DNA from: Latrodectus hesperus
Taxonomy: Eukaryota > Arthropoda > Arachnida > Araneae > Theridiidae
Reading direction: 5' to 3'
NCBI GenBank assembly: GCA_037975125.1
Contig: CM075855.1
Coordinates: forward strand, 83,583,278 to 83,647,277
DNA length: 64,000 nucleotides
A model generated the notes under the pieces. It ran no database searches. It saw nothing but the letters and a program-made list of their open reading frames with translations, and had not been told where the DNA came from. The position numbers were made by a program, and so were the translations under genes. Of the stretch, positions 50,050 to 61,157 are shown piece by piece (positions within the stretch are counted from its first letter, which is position 1; each line of letters opens with the position of its first letter).

Positions 50050-50712
50050 AGTTAAGAAGAAAAAACATGAAAGCAGTACCTTTAGCGCGGATAGTGATCA
50101 CCAGACAAGAGTAATTTTCTGTCAATGTTTTGGTTCTTTATCAATGCATTAGATTCAGAAACTTGGTAGTCGCGAGTCCAAAAACAGATTGAGAATGTCA
50201 TGTGCGGAATCAAAGACAGCAACAGCAAGATATACCTGCAAGTGTAGAAAAAGGTGAAGTCCGAATGACTGACATCGAGGCTATATGGTGGATGTGTCAA
50301 AAGATCTCATTCGAGTCCAGCCGTGAATGCACTGTCTTGATGGAAAAGTACTTTCTTGCGCCAGAACTTAGTTCGACGTTTGCATTTGATAGCAACACGG
50401 GATAGTATTGCGTTGTACACTTTCTCATCAATGGTTTTGGCCACTTTCCAAATACTCCTTATGGATATAATCACGTCAATCCCATCAAATACAAAGTATG
50501 TTCTTTTTGTTAGACGAATAGCGCTTTACGACCCAACCGACTAGCTCATTCCAACCACCTTTTAGGCTTGTTGTTTAAGTAAATCTACTTTTTATCATAA
50601 GTAATTTCCGGTCTAGAATTTTGTCCTTACGCTGATATTCAGCAGATTAGTGTAGGCCTGAACGTTTGTTACATGTTTGAGTCAGCTCATGCGGCACCCA
50701 AAAATTGAACTT
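50050..50712 (-). pseudogene. Mariner transposase fragment (fragment A)
   Basis: The minus strand gives FNFWVPHELTQ at the start, the conserved WVPHELT block. ILCI.WD..DYIHKEYLESG follows, then LFHQDSAFTAGLE with the second catalytic Asp, and THPPYSLDVSHSDFTFF with the third. This is the mariner layout and is distinct from fragment B, because both contain the HPPYSPDL region. Several stops are present. The helix-turn-helix end is missing or unreadable beyond 50712. Confidence 0.82.
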
Positions 50713-50796
50713 AGTAAGTTGAGTCAATGCGAAGTATAATGTGTCTAATGAACATAGCACTTAGGTCTAATTCAAATTTGTCAAATAATCGTCTAA

Positions 50797-50837
50797 AGCC
50801 CGCGACACGCGATAGGATTTTTCCTTAGGATTTGTTG
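50797..50837 (+). repeat. Left TIR of PIF/Harbinger element
   Basis: Pairs with 52497-52536. The shared core is CGATAGGATTTTTCCT. Confidence 0.92.
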
Positions 50838-51183
50838 AAGGGGGTAGACAGAAATTAGGCGCACACTTCCCTAAAACTCTGCTGACCACAGTAGGGGAAG
50901 CACATCTTGTCTGGGAAGTTATTTTTAAGGGATAACTTATTTAAGGGATTTTAATTTTCTGGGATGCCATTTTTCAACATTTATTGGTTTTGCCTTAAAA
51001 TGTGTGCCTTGTAAATGGAAATCGAAAATCGCCGAAAATTTCAATCATTTAAAATAGTTTTTCTGTCACTTTTATGACTTGATGTATTTATGTGTCTTTT
51101 TAGCTTTTATGGATGTACTCATTTGTCTGCTTGTAACGTCTGCCATTAAATGTTATCAAAGTTATCATAGTAAGTTAAGTAAC

Positions 51184-51508
51184 ATGAGTAAATTAGGCAC
51201 AGAAGTATTATAGGCTGTTGCTTTGGACTGTGATGATGGTGAACAGAAAGCAAACAATAAAAAAGAAATGGGCAAAAAATTGGTTGCTCCAACGTGAAAC
51301 TCTTTCACATCTAAATTTGATTACAGAAATACAGTCGGAAGATAAAGATTACTTTAATTATATGAGGATGAATTAAAAATTGTATACAACGTTATTGGAT
51401 AAAATAACACCTTTCATTATAAGAACATATACATCCATGCGCTCATCTTTAAGTTCTCATGAACCATTAAGTGCAACTTAGCGCTTTCTGACAAGCGGTA
51501 TTAATTAA
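51184..51508 (+). pseudogene. HARBI1-like (PIF) transposase N-terminal remnant
   Basis: From the ATG at 51184 comes an acidic leader AVALDCDDGEQKANNKK with one stop before it. After a frameshift it continues KKWAKNWLLQRETLSHLN, then EDKDYFNYMRMN, a stop, KLYTTLLDKITPFI, SMRSSLSSHEPLSAT, a stop, and RFLTSG. This is the N-terminal region of Harbinger transposases, which typically read R.WW.R.WL..R...G.Y..L..EL...D...F..FLRM...F..LL..V.P.I. The DDE catalytic part has been deleted. Confidence 0.85.
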
Positions 51509-52182
51509 AGAGCCCCATTAGTACATCAAAAAGTTTATATATCAAGTATTAATTATTATTATTTATTAGTAGATATAAAATCAATTATTAATTTGTTATT
51601 TATTATCCAAGTATTCTTAGATTTTATAATATTTTCTTAAATGATTTTTAAATAAAAAGGAAACAAATTAACATTTACCAAATGATAAATAATAACTGAA
51701 ATTGCATTTAATTTCAATTTCGCTTAAAGGTGAATAATTTTCTTTTGTTATTATTAATCAATTTATTATTTTTAATTATCTAATTTTATTATTGTTTAAT
51801 TGTATAAAGAATATTTAAAGAAAACAACAGAATAATCTCAACTAATACCTTTATATTATTGTTTAAACTTAATTCATATTTAAAAATATAGAAAATTAAA
51901 ATTTTAAAATGTTCATTTTGAAGATTTGTAAGCATTCTGAAATAAAAATATATTGTTTTCTAATAAAGCTTATTATAAAATTTCGTAGTTAAATTTTACG
52001 TTAAATGTGTAATTATATATATTCATTCAGATAGAGAATAATTTTACAAAATAAATTATTTAACTTATTTCATCACCATTCTCAACAAAACTTGTGTCCA
52101 AATTCGTGGAATTGCAGTTTCGTCCAGAAATGATATATATTTAAAGTACCATAAAGTCGGCACACATATGCATTCTCCGTGC

Positions 52183-52383
52183 TTACACCACTTTGTTTCG
52201 ATTCATTGATTTTTCTCTTTTATAGGTTCTACGTAGGGCATTAATTTTTTCCTTTACTTCGTTAATTGAAGCCTTTTCATCTATCTTTTTGTATATTTCT
52301 AATAATTTTTCATAAGCTAACTCTCTTTTTATTTTATTTGTGTAATCGATACTCAATAATTTGCAACCCTGCGAAACAGACAC
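52183..52383 (-). pseudogene. MADF-domain (Myb/SANT-like) protein fragment of PIF element
   Basis: The minus-strand frame reads ELAYEKLLEIYKKIDEKASI, then NEVKEKINALRRTYKRE. This matches the central helices of the MADF domain (…AW..L...........V..KIN.LRT.Y..E..K). PIF/Harbinger elements carry such a DNA-binding partner protein, transcribed opposite to the transposase, as here. Only about 60 codons are present and no proper ATG is seen, so it is a remnant. Confidence 0.8.
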
Positions 52384-52496
52384 GCGACAACGGGAAGCTA
52401 TTGCTTACTTCCTGTGTTGGAAGAAAAAATCAGAGCTTGTTTGAATTTTCTTGAACCTGTTCAACTTCTCCACACACGGTACAACTTGTTCACGAA

Positions 52497-52536
52497 CAAC
52501 AAATTCATAGGAAAAATCCTATCGTGTGTGGCGGCT
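52497..52536 (-). repeat. Right TIR of PIF/Harbinger element
   Basis: Reverse complement of the left end, with a one-base indel and a few substitutions. Followed by TAA. Confidence 0.92.
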
Positions 52537-52999
52537 TAAGAATTTTGTGTTCTAAAGTTGCCTTATAAAAAAGGTGGAAATATAAATACTGGGATTATAG
52601 ATGAAAATTTATTATCTTTACTAATTACTAAAAAATTATTAAATTATTGAAAATCATAGAAATTCTCAAAATAAACAGTATAATTTTGTTCATAATCAAA
52701 TTAATTTCTTACCAGTAAGTCTTACATTCTATTTACGTTTCCTTTAAAAAAAAGAGGAAATTTTTTTAACGAGTTTAAAAATTCCCCCTTTTAGAACTTC
52801 CAAGCAATAAATATAAAAAAATTGCATTAAGCAGGAAAAAAGTATATACTTTGTACACTTCTGCACAATATCAAAAGTTTTGGTACCAGGATTAGGAAAT
52901 TTTTTGTTTTGAACAAATGACATATGTTTTAAGATGCGGTAACATTTCAAGCAATCTGTTGAAAAAATACTTATATTTTATAACTATTGATGTTTGCAA

Positions 53000-54046
53000 A
53001 ATTTTAAGAGAAATTTTATGCCTGGACCAAAATCATCCCTATAGGCGGGTGAGTCCTTAAATACTGTAAACAGCACTTGCTGTTTCCTCAACTTCTGAAA
53101 ATGAGGAACATCTATGGCTGTAAGCGTTGTGTAGAATGTGTAGGCTGCAGCTTCCGACATTTACAATATTTGAATAAAGTTCACTTTTTTAAAAAATCAG
53201 CCATTTTAGTAAAAAAAGACCAGTTTACATTTGGGCCATCCATAGGCAACTAAAGTAATCCACTTGTTCCTAATTCTAAGCACTTCTCATTCATTTTTTC
53301 AAACAACAGAATAATCTCAACTACAGTTGAATGACCTAAAAAATCGTATGATTAATACGATCGTATGATACTAAAAATCGTATGAGTGTTTTAAACATCC
53401 CAAAATCTTACATGGCAGAACAAATGTTTTGTCTGCTGATGATTATTTAAGCTTTCATCAAAGAGAGAAGCACATAATTAAAAACATTAACTTTTTCTTT
53501 CAATAAATTGGAAAAATAAGGTGCAATTCCAAAAACTTAAATAAGCACACTTTTTACAGCACAACTGAATTGCTATGCAATAGCACTATCTGGAAACATT
53601 GCTTGAAACTGGAATTTATATTGTTACAATTGTTGCTGAATCCAGTTTAAAACTTTAAGGGCCCACAGAATTTCAGCCCTTAAAATTTCTTTTGAATAAA
53701 CAAATGAATTTAAAATTTCAGAGCATGCTTTGTGTATGTGAGTTCAATTTCTTTAACAAGATCAGCAGAAGTGCAAAAATCTTTTAAATGAGTAGATATT
53801 TTAGCAGATATAGCTTGTTCTAATATATATGCATTTTCCTTTTCATACGGAATTAATTGCCGATTCGCCCATATTTGAAATACAGAAGTCTTTCTTGCAA
53901 AACAGACAATGGGCATGTGTTTTTTCTGAACTACGCAAAAGCCACTTTATATGGCTTTTCGAGATTTCACTGGTCATAGAAAAGACACTTTCCACCAGGC
54001 ATATTAAATAATTTAATTCAGTCTTTATTTCATTATTAAACAAATT
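53000..54046 (-). pseudogene. hAT-type transposase pseudogene with BED-like zinc finger
   Basis: The minus strand can be followed in order. It starts SHIKWLLRSSEKTHAHCLFC and KKDFCISNMGESAIN, a BED-type C-x2-C finger with its His decayed. Then come KDFCTSADLVKEIELTYTKH and EILRAEILWALKVLN, and AMFPDSAIA..FSC...KS. IAPYFSNLLKE and FLGHSTVVEIILLFEKMNEK follow, then PMDGPNVNWSFF and NVGSCSLHILHNAYSH. The MDGPNVNW and GSC.LH motifs are diagnostic of a large BED/hAT family common in arthropod genomes. Many stops and frameshifts occur, and the C-terminal dimerisation region was not found. No terminal repeats could be assigned. Confidence 0.85.
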
Positions 54047-54049
54047 TAC

Positions 54050-55880
54050 CCCAATTCAATTAAATTATACGCAATTTTCATCAAGGGAGACATGGAAAGT
54101 ATGTTTTAACTCGAAAATTTTATATTTAAATATTAATATTCAAAGAATTTTATACAATACAAGGAAAACAGTAGCAAATAGAATCAATTAAAATCGCTCG
54201 TCTTAATTGCGCTATATATTTTGTTTGTTCTACTTCACTTAATATTAAACCGAATTATCATGAAATTATTATAGCTGAACTAGCTATTATTGTAGCTAAC
54301 ATTAATACAAGTCAACACAGTTAAGAATACAAAAATTTAATATCAATCGTGCCACCATCTAGTGGCAATATTAAAAACTAATATTAAATTAAGTTTTCCG
54401 ACAATTTTATTGAAAATTTTAAAGGATAAAAATTCAAAAAATTATAATTTTTTTTAGAAAAAATAAATAAATCATGGTAAGAAAAAAATTCCAGGAGTAA
54501 TTCACGATTTTCAGGAAGTCAAGTCGAAATTCCAGGAGTTTCAAGGGCTATTAAAATCATTTTTGGAGTTTAAGGAGTTATGCGAATCCTGATGAGTTTT
54601 TTTAAATGATATTAAATATGTAATAATTCTTATGACTAGATATGAAGGGTTGACGAATTTTGACTTTAGTCTGGCTGACTCATTATAATACTGTGTAATA
54701 CTTAATAAATCAATATTTTTCCTCTGCATACTAAGCATATTATTAAAACTTGAATTATATGTAACTTAAAAAACTGTATAAATTTATTTTGCCTCATAAG
54801 AAAATTTGCTACTTTTTCAAACTTTAAAATTTGTCAAATTCCACAATCTAAAAGGATTTTATATGTGATACTATTAGATAATGAAAAAGAAATCTTCCAA
54901 GCTTGAACTAAATTTTTTTTAAAAAAATTATGTTGCTTCTTTTATGGTATTGGATATATTATATAATTTAAATCTTAAAATAATAATGATTTGAAAAAGT
55001 ATAAGAATTTTTATATATCTGCAAAAGAATATATAAAGTAATTATTAAGTTTGGAGAAAATAATCTTTATAAAAGTACTCTTTTAGAAATACATTTATGA
55101 ATACATAAAAGAGTATAAAAGTACTCTTTTATGTATTCATTAAACTTAATATAAATTTAGGTTTTTTTATTATACAAATATGGCTGTATTTTTTAAAATT
55201 AGTAATTGTTTACTTTAAAAGTAAACAGTTTACTGCCACATTTAAAAATGCTTAGCAATTCTAGGATAAATCTTAAAATATAGTAGTCTAATAATTTTTA
55301 AGTGAATAAACTTTCGAAACAATTATAAGTATATTTGATAAAAATGTACAATTTTAGCTATACATCACTATTAAGAGAATTATGTTTATTTTATATTATA
55401 ATATAAAATTTTCACCATTAAAATCACTTTAAATTATTCCTTAATACATTCTCTAATTTATTTTGTTAAAAAATTTATTCTTTACTGAAATTCCCATAAA
55501 TGTAAGCTAGACATTTCATAATCAAAATCTAATAGTGAGTTATCATTTAAAGTTAACAATGATTAATCTTCAAAAGGAAAGAAAATGGTAAAACGATGGA
55601 CAGGCAAGCAATGAGAAATAAACAAAATAAAAACAGCAAATCAGTTAAAACAATGTCTAATTTATGTCTCATTCTTGGTTATTGATAACCAAGTCTATAT
55701 TACAATATAGCAAGTGTCTTTAAGTTCCATCCAGATTATTACGCAACCTGATTTAAAAGAAAAATGGAATGGATGGAAATCGCATGATGCTTCAGCACAT
55801 CGAGCGTCGTCGTGTGGCACGCGCTCGACATCCTGTGTTTGACCAAGTACTATCAGCACCACGACCTCGGGAATATCGAG
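54050..55880. other. AT-rich stretch, nothing recognised
   Basis: Contains the hairpin at 55097-55140. A GC-richer patch at 55780-55870 has an open reading on both strands, but neither is assigned. Confidence 0.4.
55097..55140. repeat. Perfect 19-bp hairpin with 6-base loop
   Basis: ATGAATACATAAAAGAGTA (55097-55115) is exactly reverse-complemented at 55122-55140. It is followed by a further related CATTAAACTT. Function unknown. Confidence 0.92.
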
Positions 55881-55882
55881 CA

Positions 55883-56107
55883 TCAGTTACTAACTTTCAT
55901 AGCTGTTAGGTCTCTATTGATAAATTCGAAAAGAGGTAAAACCTCAATATCTTTATCAACAAGTATGCAGGTTCTAGCATTACTATTTAAATCATAGATT
56001 AACTTATCTTTAGTACCTTTAAAGCCATTGACTCTACCCTTGAAAAGCTAAGGTTCTTGAATCAAGGCCAGGTGGAAATCCTCAGTAAGAAATTTCCTAT
56101 TGAGGTT
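55883..56107 (-). pseudogene. LINE endonuclease-domain fragment
   Basis: The minus strand reads NLNRKFLTEDFHLALIQEP, a stop, then LFKGRVNGFKGTKDKLIYDL, NSNARTCILVDKDIEVLP and EFINRDLTAMKV. The ALIQEP...ARACI...DL..V pattern belongs to the N-terminal APE-type endonuclease of Jockey-like LINEs. Only the first part of the domain is present. It lies directly downstream of the two-exon ORF at 56.3-57.3 kb and probably inserted there. Confidence 0.75.
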
Positions 56108-56269
56108 AGAGGTATAGATATATAATTAAAATATAAAATAGTGATAGAAATAAATTTTTTGAGAACAAGAACTTTTAATAATGAAATATCATTAAGTAAA
56201 AAACTTAACACGCTTTCTCTCTACACTGTAATTATACTTATTTATATATCAGACACAAACCTTCATTAC

Positions 56270-57256
56270 CTCTACATTTATCACACATCTCCTTTGAATT
56301 TTAATTTCTGAATCTATACTTTTGCTGCACAAACCTTCTTCAATTGTATCTGCTGAGAGTGGTTCACTGTCATAGCGATAGTGTATTAACTTTTTATCTG
56401 TCTTTTCATAATTGGCTGGAAATAAATATTAAAATTATTATAATTTATCAAAAGTATGAAAGTGAAAAATTAAATACTAATAATATGTAATTAATAGAAC
56501 ACTTTTATATCAATTACATTAAAAATGACCATAGATCAGATTGCCTGAATAAAAATATGCCTAAGCATTTGTTTTTTACTTATATACATATACTTGCTAT
56601 ATAAATCATGGCAATTTAAATGAACTATTGAATTCGTAATTTAAGAGTATTTTTAACTGTACAATTTCTGATTGGAATAAAAATGCCTCGTACTATTTAA
56701 TTTTTGGTACATACAGAGCCTGACTAAGGCAGGGGCCTATGGGGCAGTTGCCCCAGCCTCCTACATCAGAGGGCCCCCAAATCAAATAGAAGTTTACTTT
56801 ACGTTGTCAATAAGTTGATGAGCATGCTTTAACATAGAATTCTACAAAACGAAACGTGAAAGAAACTCAAAAATTAAAAGGAACCAGTTATTATAACCTT
56901 TCATCTAAGTTTTCTTTTCAAGTTACAAAAATTTCAAATAATTCTATGTTTAAAATTAAAAATTATTTCTCATATTTTAAAATGTTAATACTAAAAATGA
57001 TAGTAAAATTAATAATAGTAATAAAGTAAAACTTACATGATTGGTAAATAACTTTCACTTTAAACTTTTCCCAAGTTTCCAACGGCTTTTCATCTCTTCT
57101 ACTCAAATTTCTGATTTTATTAATATTCTTATGTGGTGACCATGAACACAGAATTATTTCTTCATCATAGAAAAGCCAAGTTGTTGGCACAACAAAAAGA
57201 ACATTTTTCTCATCTATAAATTCGACGAGGGCAAATTTTTTGCTGTTGTTGAACAT
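56270..57256 (-). CDS. Two-exon ORF, probably second gene of the 43-kb/59-kb transposon family
   Basis: Exon 1 (57256-57037) starts at ATG, MFNNSKKFALVEFIDEKNV, and contains VVPTTWLFYDEE, CSWSPHKNINKIRN and TWEKFKVKVIYQS. It ends at a perfect donor CAT|GTAAGT. Exon 2 (56415-56270) follows an acceptor TTATTTCCAG in the matching phase and encodes NYEKTDKKLIHYRYDSEPLS and more, ending at donor GAG|GTAATG in phase 0. The F-A-V-V-E-F...P..WL...C.WPP.K....R......W....V.V....Y..A..K pattern is familiar from an arthropod repeat-associated family. Later exons were not found. No stop or frameshift interrupts it, unlike its presumed transposase partner. The intron carries a hAT-like repeat end. Confidence 0.6.
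56705..56830 (+). repeat. Solo end of the 7.5-kb MITE-like repeat
   Basis: CAGAGCCTGACTAAGGCAGG, then GGCAGTTGCCCCAGCC and GGGCCCCCAAATCAAATAGA, matches the left end at 7478-7570. No partner end lies nearby. It sits in the intron of the 56.3-57.3 kb ORF. Confidence 0.65.
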
Positions 57257-57572
57257 TCTTATTTATATTTCCTATTTGAAAATTAAATATAATAGAGAAT
57301 AAAAAAAATCAAACAATGGAATATAAAAATTATGAATTTAAAAAAGACTGACTATATTCATAAAACCAAATAAAAATTTACATATCTTAAGGCAAATTAC
57401 ATGTGTGAAATGTACATAGGCAAAAAGTTAAGTTTTCAAACATATGTTATTTTTAAATACATTATTTTCTGAAAATATTTTCAAAATTTATAAATTGAAC
57501 TTTATTTTAAATGTAAAATGGGAAACGATACAAAGCTGTCTTTATAAGGCAGAAATACATTTTTGGATATTA

Positions 57573-58838
57573 CGAGGGTCACTCTGAAATTTTTGAGATA
57601 CAACTAGGTTTTTAAAGTTATACTTACAAAATTTTAGGTGTGTTCAAAGTAGTCTCCTCCAGCATCACTGCGCTTTTGTAGTCGAAATTTTCCACAGATT
57701 AAATGCCTCAAGCCATTCATTTCTTCGAATAGATGAAAAAAATGCATTTATAGCCACATCAATCTCTTCTTCTGAATAAAAACGACATCCACGTAAGTTC
57801 TTTTTTAGATTAAAGAATAACCAAAAGTCACACATAGCTAAATCAGGTGAATACGGCGGATGTTCGATCACTTTAATTTATTTTTGTTTAAGAAACTCAA
57901 CTGTTAATCCGGCTGTATGTGAAGATGCATTGTCATGGTGAAGCATTAGTCCCCTAACATTCAGTTCTTGTAGAATTTCTGGAAGACATTTAGTGGTATA
58001 CCAGTTTGCTGTTACTGTCTTCTGTCCTTCCAACTTGATGGCTTTGACCAATCCCGTACTTCTGAAGAAAACGGCATACATCACTTTTTTCAGTGCGCGT
58101 TGTTTTTTCAATATTGCCGTCGAGGGATCATCTTCAAAGACCCATACTTTGCTTTCTTGATGTGTTGGAACGTCAAAAAACGGTATGTACGTTTCATCAC
58201 CTGTTACAATTTTAGAAATGATGCGGTGGCCACCATCATTCAGCATATTAAGAGTTTCTTTACTGATTCTGACACGCTCCTCTTTTTGATGCTCAGTTAG
58301 ATTATGGGGAACCCAACGGCAAACTACTTTTTTCATATGTAATTCTTCATGAATGATTTTGTGTATGGCTGCGGATCCAATGTTAAGTTCCTTCTGTATC
58401 ATTTGATAGGTACAGCGATTATCATCCATTAACATTTTTCGTATGGCAGACACATTATCCGGGATTACTGCCGACGGCGGCCTTCCTGTGTGTTCTTCAT
58501 CCTGAAGAAAATTGCGACCTCTTCTAAATTCTCTAAACCATCTGAATGCAGTAATACAAGCTGGAGATTCATCACTAAATGCTAATTGCAACCGTTGGAA
58601 CGCATTCTTCTTGATTTAATCCTGCTTTGAAATCGTAGAAAATCATAGCGCGAAAATGTTCTCGCGTCAACTCCATTTTCTCTTCTGCTTAAAATTTATT
58701 CCACGCTTAACAAGTTGAAGTAAGTCAGTAAAAAATCGTCTTCTGTGTTAAAATACTTTGTACTTTAAAATTAAACCGTTATTTTTATTTTGTAAATTCT
58801 CGTCTGCGCGTACCTCAAAAATTTCAGGGTAACCCTCG
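57573..58838 (-). mobile_element. Complete mariner element, 1.27 kb
   Basis: Terminal repeats CGAGGGTCACTCTGAAATTT (57573) and, on the minus strand, CGAGGGTTACCCTGAAATTT (58838) continue for about 30 bases. TA flanks both ends (57571-57572 and 58839-58840). Full-length mariners are about 1.27-1.3 kb, so nothing large is missing. It lies between the two genes of the minus-strand CACTA-like copy and therefore inserted after that copy. Confidence 0.95.
57665..58676 (-). pseudogene. Mariner transposase, one frameshift and one stop
   Basis: It starts MELTREHFRAMIFYDFKAGL at the ATG of 58676. A frameshift near 58595 brings the frame into the long open part (58591-57878). This contains the helix-turn-helix region with HTGRPPSAVIPDN, the WVPHNLTEHQK block, TGDETYIPFFDVPTHQESKV with the first catalytic Asp, and LMLHHDNASSHTAG with the second. 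A TAA at 57875-57877 interrupts, and the frame continues HPPYSPDLAMCDFWLFF with the third Asp to the stop at 57665. The DD34D triad is intact. Only two disabling changes are obvious, so this is the youngest-looking transposase in the window. Confidence 0.95.
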
Positions 58839-59149
58839 TATCAGTTATAGAATACGTAAACAATTTTTTTGATAAATTTGAAACTTTAAAAATTAATAAA
58901 TTACCAGAATCACATGGTTGTTTAAAAAAACTAACTTTTTTTATATTTTTTACCCATTACACATATTTTGCTATTTTTTTGTTTGAACAAAATTTATAAT
59001 TTTTACAATACTACCATCTTTAACAGAGACGTGACAATCACTTTTTTTCGTACAAAGAACAAATGCTGGATTTCTTATTTTATAAAAAACAAATGCCTTC
59101 TTATTTTTCGTATGGCCCTTTGTTATGTTTTGCAGATAATACTGGTTCT

Positions 59150-60868
59150 ATACTATTTGGATTAATTATTTTTATTTTGGTATGTTGTTGATATTCTGAT
59201 AGTCTTTTTATGACTTGCTGTAAGGGCTGATTAGTCTTTTTTAGTAATCTTTTTGTGGAATAAATAAATTTTCAAATGGAAATGCATCTAATGGACCTAA
59301 TCTTGCTGCATCTGAGCTAAGGTGAGTTAGAGAATGTACGTTGTATACTAAAGATGATTCGCCATAGATTCGCCATAGTCACAAAAAAATTCAAAAAATC
59401 TGATGCTAGTATACTATTTTTTTTTTATAATGTGAATTAGAGCATAAAATTTTTATTGTTATCGAGAACAATAAAAAATGTTTATAAACTCTTTTAGGCA
59501 GCAATGTTTTTAAGCAAACTGGTCCAAAATACAAAAGAAACTGACGAAACTCAGTTGCTTTCCAAAATTCATATTCGAGTGTTGTCCGAGGTTTGCGACT
59601 AAATTCATATGGCCAAAATATCTTTATTGTGATGAAATAGCGATTTAATTCTCCTCTTTGCTTTTTTGAGAGTTTACTAGGTTGAATACCTCTTTTTCCA
59701 ATCCAAGTTCCTAGTAAACGGCGCATTACACCTAAACATACCAAATGCATTTATTCCTGTGGAAAATCATCAATCATATCCAGTTTCAGTTCCTGTAAAG
59801 GACTTCTTTCTTTATGATGGTCTGTTTGCAAAGAGTTTCTAAAGGAACTGTTTATACGCAACCTGCAATCAGTCTCTGGAAATACTAAGCAGCCTTTCCA
59901 TACTCTTTTTGTATACATCGATCACATATATCCATAGTAACCACTGTAGCCTTTAATAAAAGCTCTAGCAGGAGCATCACATGAAAATGCCCTAATCTTA
60001 ATTTTAAGCTTTTTATTTTTATAAATGAAATCATTACTTTCCAAATTTTTCATATCATTAATAAAATCTGATAGAAATTCTTGCAAAGGAAGTTTAGAGG
60101 TACCGTAAAATAACGAAATCAAAAAGGGTTCTTTTAAGTAATCTTCTTCTATTATGCAAAGGATTTGCCAAAACTGCTTGTTACTTTTATAGAGGCTTAT
60201 TCCATCTACATTAAAATTTAAATGAAAGCATTCTAATGTCTGAACATCTAACATCGGTAATTTTCTTAAAATAGCATCATGAATCTTATAACCAAAATAT
60301 TCCCCATTTTCCCCCCCTCTTTTGAACATTCACTTGTCTAGGTGTTTTTAAAAGAGTTCTGGTATCACATGGTAAATGAGGAAACCAAGACTGCAATCCT
60401 TTCAATAATTTGCTTACATTGCTATGAGGAACAGTTGGACAATTATTCACCCAATTACGAAGAAAGGTTTCTATATCTTCACTTTCAGGGTCAGAAAAGT
60501 CATTTTGACCCTCATCGCTGTCTGAACTGAGAATATCTGAAGTATTATGAAATTCCTTTTCCGTGTAACTGATGTCTGTAAAATCTGGAGTTTGACAAAT
60601 TACAGCATCATTAATGTTTGAATATGATTTACATGACACATTTTTACTTATATTTGAATGTAAATTACTTAGTGTCCCTGGCAATTTACTTTGATCATCA
60701 ACTGTCACATGGTTTGCATATTTTTTATCAGGTTTCAAATTTTTTTACACGACTAGAATTAAGTTACTGAGCTACTTCTGCACATTTTTCATTTAAAAGT
60801 GTCTGTTTACGTAACTTTTTTACTAATTGCTCTGCATCACGACGTATCTTCCGTTTTCCATTGTCCAT
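59150..60868 (-). pseudogene. Transposase-domain protein, related to the 43.9-45.2 kb copy
   Basis: From the ATG at 60868: a basic start MDNGKRKIRRDAEQLVKKLR, a frameshift to an acidic, Ser-rich linker, then LRNWVNNCPTVPHSNVSKLL and LPCDTRTLLKTP. After another frameshift come HLNFNVDGISLYKSNKQFW, FLISLFYGTSKLP and IRAFSCDAPARAFIKGYSGY. Then VWKGCLVFPETDCRLRINSS, a stop where MHLVCLGVMRRLLGTW usually follows a Tyr, FSRKPRTTLEYEFWKATEFR, and FLLYFGPVCLKTLLP. SLVYNVHSLTHLSSDAARLG and PLQQVIKRLSEYQQ close it. It covers most of the family's usual length, with at least three frameshifts and several stops. Confidence 0.87.
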
Positions 60869-61157
60869 AACAAATTCTAAATTATGAAAAAAAAAAAACT
60901 TTTTAAAAACGCTTTAATTGAACTGACAGAAAAAATCAAGAATGATTATATTCTACCAACTTTTCTTGCTAAACTAAAATTTTGTGATTAAATAGTTTTG
61001 AATTCCGCTAATTGAGAATTCGAAACTTTTCAGTTATTTGGCTACAAAAAATTTTCATGTAATATTTTGCAAGTGAGCATAGTTTTATGTTTTTTCAAAT
61101 ATTGCAATTTCAAATATTTTTTTCATATCATCATTGAAACAATGAGAGTTTATTAGT

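Larger units (their letters stand above)
50797..52536. mobile_element. PIF/Harbinger element with TIRs and TAA target duplication
   Basis: The left end AGCCCGCGACACGCGATAGG, then ATTTTTCC, matches the reverse complement of the right end AGCCGCCACACACGATAGG, then ATTTTTCC, for about 40 bases with few differences. TAA flanks both sides (50794-50796 and 52537-52539), the target duplication typical of PIF/Harbinger. Inside are a truncated transposase (plus strand) and a MADF-domain fragment (minus strand), the usual two-gene content of this superfamily. At 1740 bp it is an internally deleted, non-autonomous copy. Confidence 0.93.

Noticed and set aside
53710..54043. Separate short genes on either strand
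   Set aside because: The minus-strand pieces are consecutive parts of one decayed hAT/BED transposase. The plus-strand ORF is antisense to it.
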